Source: Chloroflexota bacterium
GTDB lineage: Bacteria > Chloroflexota > Ktedonobacteria > Ktedonobacterales > JADMIN01
Assembly (NCBI GenBank): GCA_021323855.1
Contig: JAJPKE010000017.1
Location: forward strand, 62,001-126,000
Length of the DNA stretch: 64,000 nt
Direction: 5' to 3'
This document shows positions 42,172-49,826 of this stretch, one piece after another. Position 1 is the stretch's first letter, and every line of letters starts with the position of its first letter. The position numbers and the translations under genes are program-made. The notes beneath the pieces were generated by a model that saw only the letters and a program-made list of their open reading frames with translations, was not told the origin of the DNA and searched no databases.

Positions 42172-43392
42172 ATGCGCGAACCAACCGAAGGAATGCAAAT
42201 ACTTCCCACTCCACGGGAGACACGGCGGGGCACAGGCATGGCGACTGCCCTGCCCACCCATCCTGCGCGTGCCGGGCATGTTGGCCGCCTGGAAGCGCCG
42301 CCAGTGACGTTCGTGACACGCACGCTGCCGGAAGATGCGGCCCAGCACACGCAACCAACAGAACGCATGCCAGGAATGGCAGGCATAGGCGCTGCCGATG
42401 GACTTGGCAGTTCGTCGGCCCTACCGGCGCTGCCCGTCTCGCCCGCCGCTCGCACTCGCGCTGTGCCCGCCGTGGACCCGGATGTCTGGCTGATCGCGCT
42501 GCCGCTGCCCAATGGCGGTATGCGCTCGCTCGAAGGCGCTGGCCGCGCTGGCGCTATTCGTGTCAGCCGTCCCTACGGGCATCTACGCTCGATTCGCCCG
42601 GTGGTGCCTGCGCCGCTCTTTGGCGAAGGCGACGGCGCAACCACTACGACCGGGCGCGCTCGCCGCAGCCGCAAAACCACTGGCGCGTTGGGCGCAAATG
42701 CTTCTGCTGCGCAGGCCAGCGGTTCGCTCGGCTCATCCACCGCCGCGCCATCTGGTAATCTGCCAGCGCATCGCCCACTGCCACAAGTGATCTCGGCGGT
42801 GGAAGTGGAGACCGACGCGGGTATCTTCCGCGTGGAACGCCCGGATGGCATCCTGGGGCATAGCGATATGGGTTGGGCGCTAGCGCATCTGGAATCCGGC
42901 GAACCCGATAGCCAGGTGCCGGTTTCGCGTCGCCAGCTCGCGTTGCTGCTGACGCTGCTGCCTACGCCAGAGGACCGGGACCACCCGGAGCAAGACCCAG
43001 TGTGGGGCTGGGCGCATAAGTTACGTGGGCCGTGGGAGCGCGGTCCGCTGCATGGGCGCGGACGGCTGGGGCGACTGATCGCCTTCGATCCCGACGACAC
43101 GGGCAAGGGCATGCACCGCGCCTGCTTCGAGTTACTTGGCACCGAGGAAATCGTCTGGGCGGTAGGCGTACCCTGCTTCCGCACCGGCAGCGTCTATGAA
43201 CTCGTGCCCATTGGCAAGGGACTGCATCCGAGCCGCTGGCTGACATGGCCGCTGGCGAAGGGACGCAAGCGCGCCAATGCGCCGGAGCCACCCACCTGGG
43301 AAATTGCGCGCATCGTCTATCGCGTGGGCGCGCCGCGCTGGCCGCTGGCCGGCATCGTTGAACCACTCGGTCCGATGGGCGTCGCCGGATAG
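42172..43392 (+). CDS. Protein of unknown function with Pro/Ala-rich N-terminus
   Basis: The 406-residue protein starts after a good ribosome binding site (GGGAGGG). Residues 1-110 are low-complexity and rich in Ala, Pro, Thr and Met. Residues 115-190 contain WLIALPLPNGGMRSLEGAG and a Thr/Ser/Arg linker. The C-terminal ~200 residues form a globular part with WAHKLRGPWERGPLHGRGRLGRLIAFDPDDTGKGMHRACFELLG and many Trp residues. I do not recognise a family. It ends 60 bp before a strong hairpin terminator and stands alone. Confidence 0.55.
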   Translation: MREPTEGMQILPTPRETRRGTGMATALPTHPARAGHVGRLEAPPVTFVTRTLPEDAAQHTQPTERMPGMAGIGAADGLGSSSALPALPVSPAARTRAVPAVDPDVWLIALPLPNGGMRSLEGAGRAGAIRVSRPYGHLRSIRPVVPAPLFGEGDGATTTTGRARRSRKTTGALGANASAAQASGSLGSSTAAPSGNLPAHRPLPQVISAVEVETDAGIFRVERPDGILGHSDMGWALAHLESGEPDSQVPVSRRQLALLLTLLPTPEDRDHPEQDPVWGWAHKLRGPWERGPLHGRGRLGRLIAFDPDDTGKGMHRACFELLGTEEIVWAVGVPCFRTGSVYELVPIGKGLHPSRWLTWPLAKGRKRANAPEPPTWEIARIVYRVGAPRWPLAGIVEPLGPMGVAG

Positions 43393-43452
43393 TTTTCTTT
43401 CTGGTTCACATCAGCGCATTCAAGAATATCTTCTGCTGTTATCATCAAAAAT

Positions 43453-43493
43453 GTCAGGCCGGTGGCGTATACGAAACGCGCTACCGGCCTGAC
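43453..43493 (+). terminator. Strong hairpin terminator
   Basis: GTCAGGCCGGT and ACCGGCCTGAC form an 11-bp perfect stem (43453-43463 and 43483-43493) around a GCG-rich loop, 60 bp after the stop of the upstream gene. The T tract is poor, so termination may rely on the stem alone. Confidence 0.55.
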
Positions 43494-43553
43494 GCGCAGG
43501 TGCGATAATTGGTGTATGACAAGCTATGCAATAGAGAGAAAGGACTAGCAACC

Positions 43554-43802
43554 ATGTCTGAAACGGTTCTCGACCAGGAAACGATCCTGCGGGTGGTGCG
43601 CACCTGGCCGCAGGCTGAGCAACTGGCTCTAGCACAAGAAATCGAGCGCCAAGCCATTGAGCCGCCTGCAACTCCGGTCAGCGCAGGCAATACAGCATAT
43701 GCCTCTTTTGAGGATGCACTTGGCCTACTGGCAACACCGGGTAAACCTGCGCCAACCGACGAGGAGATTGACCAGTTGCGTATGGAAAAATATGACAATT
43801 GA
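43554..43802 (+). CDS. Antitoxin-like small protein without a toxin
   Basis: The 82-residue acidic protein has a helical start (ETILRVVRTWPQAEQLALAQEIERQA) and ends PTDEEIDQLRMEKYDN. That ending closely resembles antitoxins of VapBC-type pairs, whose last residues read D/E-x-x-D-R-x-R-x-E-K-Y-G. The ATG follows GAAAGGA. Immediately after it, an ATG within the final codons starts MTIDIPTPIRL and then stops, the expected place for a PIN toxin. It may be a remnant of a lost toxin-antitoxin pair. Confidence 0.55.
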   Translation: MSETVLDQETILRVVRTWPQAEQLALAQEIERQAIEPPATPVSAGNTAYASFEDALGLLATPGKPAPTDEEIDQLRMEKYDN

Positions 43803-43862
43803 TATTCCCACTCCAATACGCCTATAACATGTCATTGATGGCAACTGGAGTTCATTTTGTGC

Positions 43863-44758
43863 TTATGAAGAAGACGGCAATGTCTTATCGTCTCTTACAA
43901 GGGTAGGATGTTGGAGAGCGATTGCTACCCACTCTGCCACAAGAGCCGGAAGCCGTTCGATAACTTCTGAGCCGAAGAGCACTTCGTCCACATATCCCAT
44001 ATGGAGCATATCCACGATACGGCACAAGTACGAGCGCCCACTATCCCACCAAGTGAAGTGGTCATCCACCATGAGATAGTGTTTGATATCAACACTGGCA
44101 AACGTGCGCAGTTCTTCCAATTCCAGGCCATCCAGCAGTGTTTCATAGACCCATCTGCTACGCGGCTTCCAAATGTAGTTGTGTAGTAATACTCTTTGAT
44201 TTCCCAGACAGCAATGGGGTCTATGACACGAGGAAAAGCGCCATCTACACGTCTTGCAAGTGTGCGAAGCGGTGTTTTTGCTGGCGACGTTACACTTGTC
44301 AATGCTTGGGGATCGTAGTCAACGGGAAACCCCGCCGCATTTGCCTCTATCAGCATATTGATGATGCCTGTAAAGAAGGCTACATCCTTTTTGTCGCCCT
44401 TTTGCTTGTTCATGGGTAGCGGGCAGGTTGGATGAAGTCGGCTACGGAGTTCTGCAAATGTTGTTCTGGCTTGTTCGAGCGTCATCAGGTGCGGCTCAAC
44501 ACTTGTATTTAAGGCGCTGGCGCGATACTGAAAATAGGCGAATAACGCTTCTCCAAAACTGGTGAGTTGTTCTGTTTGCGGGTCGAATATGCGGGCAATA
44601 CTCATCCCAATCTTCTCTAGCCCGGCTTTCGCCGCAGCAAGGGTAGGGATATGTACTTGCTTTGTCTTCTTATCTGTGTAGCCGACGCTCTGGCTGATAA
44701 TGCGAACATGCGCCCAAAAATCCTTATCTTGGCGTAAAAAACGGCTATCTGGCTTCAA
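43863..44758 (-). pseudogene. Type II restriction endonuclease-like gene with one frameshift
   Basis: The first frame (44758 down to about 44150) encodes 203 residues with a PD-(D/E)xK-like site D180, E186 and K188 (DPIAVWEIKEYY), followed by GSRVADG. The second frame (starting near 44150) continues VYETLLDGLELEELRTFASVDIKHYLMVDDHFTWWDSG to a stop at 43863. One missing C (plus strand C run at 44150-44152) explains the shift. Joined, the protein is about 298 residues. It lies beside an HTH regulator and a DNA adenine methylase, hence the call. The start is a TTG after GAAGGAG. The shift may be a real mutation, a base-calling error or phase variation; the specificity is unknown. Confidence 0.7.
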
Positions 44759-44782
44759 TGGGTATAGCTCCTTCGTATAGAC

Positions 44783-45022
44783 TTATGAAAGTAGCTGTTC
44801 AAAGCGGCGAACGAACTCTTCCAGTGAAGTATCCAATGCTATACACACCTGGCGAAGTTCTATAAGGTCTAAACGCCTTTCGCCAGACTCATACTTGCTC
44901 ACAAAAGATTGTGGTCGCCCAAGCCGTTCGGCAACATCGCTCTGGCGTAATCTTGCTTCGTGTCGTATGCTACGAAGAAGAGCTTGCAATCGCTTTTGAT
45001 ATGCCATGATTGTTTGCTCGTC
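44783..45022 (-). CDS. XRE-family HTH regulator (controller-protein-like)
   Basis: The 79-residue protein (start at ATG 45022; an in-frame ATG at 45094 is possible) is a single lambda-repressor-type helix-turn-helix: LRSIRHEARLRQSDVAERLGRPQSFVSKYESGERRLDLIELRQVCIALD. It sits between the restriction nuclease and the divergent methyltransferase gene, the usual place for a C protein that times nuclease expression. Inverted sequences at 45039-45073 are candidate C boxes. It lies 25 bp upstream of the nuclease start. Confidence 0.8.
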   Translation of the reverse strand, partial: DEQTIMAYQKRLQALLRSIRHEARLRQSDVAERLGRPQSFVSKYESGERRLDLIELRQVCIALDTSLEEFVRRFEQLLS

Positions 45023-45038
45023 CATGTGCTCACTATAT

Positions 45039-45073
45039 GGGATGCTCGACTTGTATCCCAAAACAGGATATCC
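45039..45073. promoter_or_regulatory. Candidate controller-protein operator region
   Basis: GGGAT (45039-45043) and ATCCC (45055-45059) form an inverted repeat, followed by the perfect palindrome GGATATCC (45066-45073). It lies between the divergent HTH and methyltransferase genes, so it may bind the HTH protein. Confidence 0.45.
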
Positions 45074-45121
45074 TTTCGCTGAGAGCATGGACATACAAGA
45101 CTACTTTTCAGGGATAGGTTC

Positions 45122-46000
45122 ATGCAGCTACGTCTGTTTGATGAAATGAGACCCCGGGCTATACCGCCTTTCAAGAGCCAATTGCTGAAGTGGGTAGGTA
45201 ATAAGCAGCGTTTCGCCCATGAAATAGTGGCGTATTTTCCTTTGGAGTATGAAACATATTATGAACCATTCCTCGGCAGTGGTGGCGTTCTTGGCACGCT
45301 TGCGCCTCAGCATGGAATCGCTTCTGATACCTTTGCGCCATTGATGGAGATCTGGCAAACGCTGCATGCAGAACCGGAAACACTGAAACGGTGGTATGCA
45401 GAGCGATGGCATACCATGATGAACGGCGAAAAAGTGGCTGTTTATGAAGAAATCAAGGCCGCCTACAATGCGCATCCCAATGGGGCAGATCTCCTTTTCC
45501 TGTGTCGCGCCTGTTACGGCGGAGTTGTACGCTTCCGCCGGACTGATGGCTATATGTCTACGCCGTGTGGCATTCACACCCCTATTTCACCAGAGAGTTT
45601 TGCCCATCGCGTGAACGAGTGGCATTCTAGAACACGAAACACCGGATTTGCCTGTATGGATTATGAAGAAGCAATGGGCCAAGCTAAAGCTGGCGACCTG
45701 ATCTACTGTGATCCGCCCTATAGCCACAGCCAATCTATTCTTTATGGCGCGCAAACATTTGATCTGGGTCACTTATTCCAGATCATTGATCGTTGCCGCG
45801 CACGTGGTGTATATGTCGCGCTCAGTATTGATGGTACGAAGCGTTCCGGCCATCATGTGTGCGATTTGCCTATTCCAACAGGATTATTCCGGCGCGAAAT
45901 CTTTCTCAATATCGGGCGCTCGATGCTGAAACGGTTTCAGATGGATGGTCAGACGCTCGAAGGAGAGGTAGTCTCAGACCGCCTGCTCCTCACCTATTGA
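45122..46000 (+). CDS. Type II DNA adenine-N6 methyltransferase
   Basis: The 292-residue protein has SAM motif I EPFLGSGG (48-55), a KWVGNKQRFAHEI motif X region before it, and catalytic motif IV DPPY (197-200), the alpha-class order seen in Dam and M.DpnII-like enzymes. Motif order and size fit an orphan-sized adenine methylase. It is divergent from the HTH gene and the nuclease gene, completing a restriction-modification locus. The ATG follows AGGGATAGG. The target sequence cannot be read from the protein. Confidence 0.92.
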   Translation: MQLRLFDEMRPRAIPPFKSQLLKWVGNKQRFAHEIVAYFPLEYETYYEPFLGSGGVLGTLAPQHGIASDTFAPLMEIWQTLHAEPETLKRWYAERWHTMMNGEKVAVYEEIKAAYNAHPNGADLLFLCRACYGGVVRFRRTDGYMSTPCGIHTPISPESFAHRVNEWHSRTRNTGFACMDYEEAMGQAKAGDLIYCDPPYSHSQSILYGAQTFDLGHLFQIIDRCRARGVYVALSIDGTKRSGHHVCDLPIPTGLFRREIFLNIGRSMLKRFQMDGQTLEGEVVSDRLLLTY

Positions 46001-46027
46001 ATAAAGAAAGCATCATCTGGCCGTCGC

Positions 46028-46717
46028 TCATTTTCGCCGGTTTGCCTGCCTGGCTTGTTCCTTCGCCTGCCGAAGAACCTCGTCGTGGTGCCGTTTTCGT
46101 TGCGCTTTCTCTTCTTTTGAGAGGCGCGGCTGTGATGTGAACAACACAATCTGGGTAATGGTCTGGCAAATGAAGACCATTGCGACGAAGGCGACGGCGA
46201 TCCACCACACCATGTGCCAGAGCGCCGCCCCCAGGCCAACCACCGTCAGGATGCTGCTCAACGTCAGGATGGCGAGGGCTGTGTTCAGGACGTTTCGCGT
46301 ACCGCGTTTGCGCACCGTCTCCAGTGCAGTGAGCGAAGGCACCTGCTGCGCGCCAGGGGTAAGGCCAGCCTCCTGGAACGCTCGCGCAATCCCTTCCTCG
46401 AATCCAACCGGCTTCACATCTCGCACAAGCCGCAGCAAGAGCAGCCCGGTCACATTCAACGGCAGCACGAGCGCAAAGGCGACGGTAGCGATCTTGATCG
46501 GCAGGTCAACCGGCCCGACGGTGATGAGCGACGCCATAATCAGCAGCGTGAAGGCGATCAAACCGCCGAATATCCAGCTACCGACCTCAAAGAGCCAGGG
46601 CGTGATGCGCTCTATCAGACTATTATACGCCTGCCTGCCCTGATCGAATGATACTTCCGCAGTGGCAAGCGGGGTCTCTTGAGGATGGTCAACCTGGGCG
46701 GGATCAATGGGCGACAT
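46028..46717 (-). CDS. Membrane protein of unknown function
   Basis: The 229-residue protein has four hydrophobic segments: WIFGGLIAFTLLIMASLIT, IATVAFALVLPLNVTGLLLL, LAILTLSSILTVVGLGAALWHM and WIAVAFVAMVFICQTITQIVLF. The cytosolic N- and C-termini are charged (KEEKAQRKRHHDEVLRQAKEQARQ). The ATG follows AAGGAG. Its stop is 27 bp from the convergent methyltransferase gene stop. The function is not recognised. Confidence 0.6.
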   Translation of the reverse strand: MSPIDPAQVDHPQETPLATAEVSFDQGRQAYNSLIERITPWLFEVGSWIFGGLIAFTLLIMASLITVGPVDLPIKIATVAFALVLPLNVTGLLLLRLVRDVKPVGFEEGIARAFQEAGLTPGAQQVPSLTALETVRKRGTRNVLNTALAILTLSSILTVVGLGAALWHMVWWIAVAFVAMVFICQTITQIVLFTSQPRLSKEEKAQRKRHHDEVLRQAKEQARQANRRK

Positions 46718-46848
46718 CGTGCAACTCCTTACTCTTTCTTACTTTGTCTCAATGGGCAGCGTGCCGATGCTCTTGCTCCGCCCTGATACTATACGATTCT
46801 TCGCCCACAGTTTAACATGTGCAGTTTCGCTATCAGGTGGCTGCTAAT

Positions 46849-46897
46849 ACAACCGTCGTGAACGCCAACAAAGTCTATTAGCGTTCACGGCGGTTGT
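46849..46897. terminator. Long hairpin downstream of the methyltransferase gene
   Basis: ACAACCGTCGTGAACGC (46849-46865) pairs with GCGTTCACGGCGGTTGT (46881-46897) with one mismatch, a 17-bp stem over 15 nt. It lies 24 bp past the stop of the minus-strand gene at 46922. A T tract is lacking in both directions. Confidence 0.6.
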
Positions 46898-46921
46898 CAC
46901 ACGGCCTAAACAGGAGAAGAT

Positions 46922-47785
46922 TTATTGGCGCTGGCCCGAGACAATCAGGCACTCATTGGGCAGGCGGGCGATGCCATCGGCGCCTACGAACGGCATGGCG
47001 GCATCGGCAAGCTTGCCCCAGAGTTCGGCCTGGCGTTCGACACTCAGCGACGCCATAATGGAGCGAACCGGCGGAGACGTATCTTCTTCGTAGTTCAGCA
47101 GTTCTTCTACTGACGAGAACTCATACGTCACCGTAAGCCATTCGCTCTGCACCTCCGCAAAACCGGCATCGCGCATAACCTGCTCCAATGCGGCGGGATC
47201 AGCCAGCGCGAACGGATTCGGACCGGCTGGCAGCGCGGATGGCAGCAAGAATTCGCGGGAAAAGACGCTGAACGGGAGCCAAATGAGTGGCACCTGCTCT
47301 GGTGGTCCCCAGATGATGGCAACGAGCCAGCCGCCTGGAACAAGGCTGGAACGCAACCGTGTGAGTGTGCCAGCCACATCGGGGAAGAACATCAACCCCC
47401 AGCGACACACTACGGCGTCGAACGAATCGGCTGGCAGCGCGGCGGTCTCCACGTCGCCCTCGATAAACTCGACATTTTGCAGGCCAGCCGCCTGCATCCG
47501 TTCGCGCGCGATAGTCAGCATCTGCGGCGCCTGATCTATCGCCACCACCGAGCCACTCGGACCGACACGCCGCGCCGCCGTCATCGCTGGCTCACCGATG
47601 CCCGTCGCTATGTCTAGCACGCGCTTGCCCGGCGTAACGTGCGCCAGCTCCATCATGCGGTCGCTGACCGGCTGCGCGCTCTTCTCAAGCGTCGCCCAGC
47701 GCCTGCGCCAGCCCTCTGCGGTATTGCTCCACTGTTCGCGCTGCTGCGCCTTGAAAGCGGTGGGGTCATAGTTGTTGTTGCTCAT
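46922..47785 (-). CDS. Class I SAM-dependent methyltransferase (UbiE-like)
   Basis: The 287-residue protein has motif I RVLDIATGIGEPAMTA, strand-2 acidic SVVAIDQAPQM, and motif IV SFDAVVCRWGLMFFPD, typical of Methyltransf_25/UbiE-like enzymes. The N-terminal WSNTAEGWRRRWATLEKSAQPVSDRMMELA cap is usual for quinone or small-molecule methyltransferases. It is second in a family present twice in this window (13792-14586). A hairpin with a T run lies in its leader. Confidence 0.85.
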   Translation of the reverse strand: MSNNNYDPTAFKAQQREQWSNTAEGWRRRWATLEKSAQPVSDRMMELAHVTPGKRVLDIATGIGEPAMTAARRVGPSGSVVAIDQAPQMLTIARERMQAAGLQNVEFIEGDVETAALPADSFDAVVCRWGLMFFPDVAGTLTRLRSSLVPGGWLVAIIWGPPEQVPLIWLPFSVFSREFLLPSALPAGPNPFALADPAALEQVMRDAGFAEVQSEWLTVTYEFSSVEELLNYEEDTSPPVRSIMASLSVERQAELWGKLADAAMPFVGADGIARLPNECLIVSGQRQ

Positions 47786-47850
47786 GTGCGGTTCTGCCTT
47801 TCTCTCTCAATACCTCTACTCGCTCACTTACTCCAACAAAAAAGCTCGAC

Positions 47851-47872
47851 CCTCGTCGGGATCGAGTCTGTA
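47851..47872 (-). terminator. Intrinsic terminator hairpin in the methyltransferase leader
   Basis: On the minus strand, CTCGATCCC-GACGA-GGGTCGAG is followed by CTTTTTTG, a rho-independent terminator. It lies about 65 nt upstream of the methyltransferase ATG and 270 nt beyond the TIR-WD40 stop. It could end TIR-WD40 transcription or act as an attenuator. The rest of 47786-48141 has a 9-bp inverted repeat GGGGATCGC/GCGATCCCC (about 47998 and 48079) and no gene. Confidence 0.6.
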
Positions 47873-48141
47873 CGCATATTCACGGCTCTACCCCGATGAG
47901 TGGATGCACAGCAGCACGCCAATATCCGGGAGGCGTTATCTTATCGTCTTCCAGCTATTGGGCGCCCGCTCTGCGCAGACTCATGAGGTAGAGCATGGGG
48001 ATCGCCGTGGCGAATGCCCTACACACCACTATGTATCAGCTATCGTCTTATCAACTATCGTCATGCTGCATGTGCATGCGATCCCCAATAATCGCCAGTT
48101 TCCTCTCATAAAGCAGGAAACACGTGCTGTTCTGCATGGTA

Positions 48142-49512
48142 TCACGTTGGCTGGGCGGCTCGCCAGAAGCGCAACGTGCCGTCTTGCGCGCCGCCACAAC
48201 TGGCTAGCCGTTGCCCATCGGGGAACCAGTAGATGCCATGCACCCAATCTGTATGGCCAGCAAGAATGGCAACGGTGCGCTGCGATTGCACCCCCCAGAT
48301 ACGCACCATCTTATCCGCCGAACTGGAGGCCAGCGCCGTGCCATCCGGTCGCCAGGCCACCCGCAAGACATAGCCGTTGTGGCCCGTCAGGGTCGCCAGT
48401 GCCTCACCACTCTGGAAGTTCCAGAGCCGCACTGATGTGTTGCCGGAAGATGCCAGCGTCTGCCCATCTGGCGACCAGGTGACGCAGTAGGCGACACCGT
48501 TGTGGCCCTCTAGGGTATGCAGCAGCGTGCCGGCTGTTGCGCTCCAGATACGCACTGTCGCGTCGCGCGCTGTCGAGCCGACCCACTGCCCATCCGGCGA
48601 CCAGGTGACGCTGGTGAGCGGCGCGGTATGCCCGCGAATCACCAGTTTGCAGGCGCTACGCGGCACACTCCAAATGCGGACTGTCTGGTCCGCCGAAGCT
48701 GAGGCAAGATAGCGGCTGTTTGGCGACCAGGCGATATCCGTCACACCACCGCTATGCCCTTCCAGCAGCGCCACCTGTTCCCCCGTGCTTGGATTCCAGA
48801 CACGAATGCCTTGTCCCAGCGAGGCTGAAGCCAGCAGCATGCCATCTGGCGACCACGCGACTGCATCCACACCCTGCGTATGCCCAATCAGCGCGCTCAC
48901 CTTCTGGTGCGTTTGGGCATCCCAGATCGCCACGGTTTTGTCATACGAGCCGGTCGCCAGGAAACTGCCATGCGGCGATCCTGCCAGGCAATAGCAGCCA
49001 CGCGCATGGGCGCTTACCACCGCCTCTTGCTCCCAGAGCGTCGGAATCGCTGCGGCGTACATTGTCTGCGTTGCGGGAGCAGTGACGCCGAGCAGCTTGA
49101 AGAGACGCGCCAGCCCTTCCTCATAGGATTGCTTGAAGAACTCAACGCGGTGCATGCCACGCAGCAACAGCGGAATCTCACAGTCCTCGATCACCACCGG
49201 AATGAAGATGCGTATTTTGCCCTCGCGGCGCAGGTCCCATGCCGCCTGCCGCTCATCCTGCACCCAGGGCGAGGCCAGCGCAGCGGGTGACAGCACGATG
49301 ATATAGGTATCGGCCAGACCCAGCTCGCGCTCGATGATTTCGCCGAGGTGTCCCGCGCCCAGGTTTTGCTCATCATACCAGACACTCAGGCCGGCGTCGC
49401 TAAGCGATTTCACCAGCTTGCGCGAAAAGTCGTTATCGGCATGCGAGTGTGAGATAAAAACCCGCCGGGCTGCCGGTGTAGTTTCTGTAGACGCTGACGT
49501 AATGCCGGACAT
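48142..49512 (-). CDS. TIR domain protein with WD40 propeller
   Basis: The 456-residue protein has an N-terminal TIR domain (FISHSHADNDFSRKLVKSLSDAGLSVWYD; GHLGEIIERELGLADTYIIVLSP carries the likely catalytic Glu), residues about 17-145, then a C-terminal seven-bladed WD40 propeller with blades ending in W-S-P-D-G or W-N (residues about 165-456). TIR-WD40 proteins are known among bacterial and cyanobacterial NAD-consuming conflict proteins. The ATG follows GAAGGAAGG. It is divergent from the glycan operon. The trigger is unknown. Confidence 0.9.
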   Translation of the reverse strand: MSGITSASTETTPAARRVFISHSHADNDFSRKLVKSLSDAGLSVWYDEQNLGAGHLGEIIERELGLADTYIIVLSPAALASPWVQDERQAAWDLRREGKIRIFIPVVIEDCEIPLLLRGMHRVEFFKQSYEEGLARLFKLLGVTAPATQTMYAAAIPTLWEQEAVVSAHARGCYCLAGSPHGSFLATGSYDKTVAIWDAQTHQKVSALIGHTQGVDAVAWSPDGMLLASASLGQGIRVWNPSTGEQVALLEGHSGGVTDIAWSPNSRYLASASADQTVRIWSVPRSACKLVIRGHTAPLTSVTWSPDGQWVGSTARDATVRIWSATAGTLLHTLEGHNGVAYCVTWSPDGQTLASSGNTSVRLWNFQSGEALATLTGHNGYVLRVAWRPDGTALASSSADKMVRIWGVQSQRTVAILAGHTDWVHGIYWFPDGQRLASCGGAQDGTLRFWRAAQPT

Positions 49513-49696
49513 TGTAATACGCCTTCCTTCCCCTGCGCTGTCGCCGCAACATGGCTGCGCCCTTCATGTGATGCAACACATTGTACGCTCGCAGCGCCAT
49601 CGCTGGATAGTCGAATAGAGAGGGCAGGGTGAGGGCAGAGGAGCGGAAACGGGCAAGATGGGCTACGCAAAATCGCGTGTTAGGCTGTCGCCCCGT

Positions 49697-49702
49697 TATA
49701 CT
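49697..49702 (+). promoter_or_regulatory. -10 box of the glycan operon promoter
   Basis: GTTATACT gives a good -10 TATACT; the -35 (near 49674) is poor. The start near 49710 gives a leader of about 115 nt to the ATG at 49827 and rules out the longer open frame that begins at 49629. No other gene lies in 49513-49826. Confidence 0.45.
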
Positions 49703-49826
49703 CACAAGGAACGGGATAGGGGAAACGCGCCGCGAGCGCAGCAGTTTGCGTCCGCGTGGCTCGTCATTCTCTGATCGTCCTGGGTATTTTTCCGCTGTAG
49801 GATGCAGAAAAGGTTTATCGTTGTCA

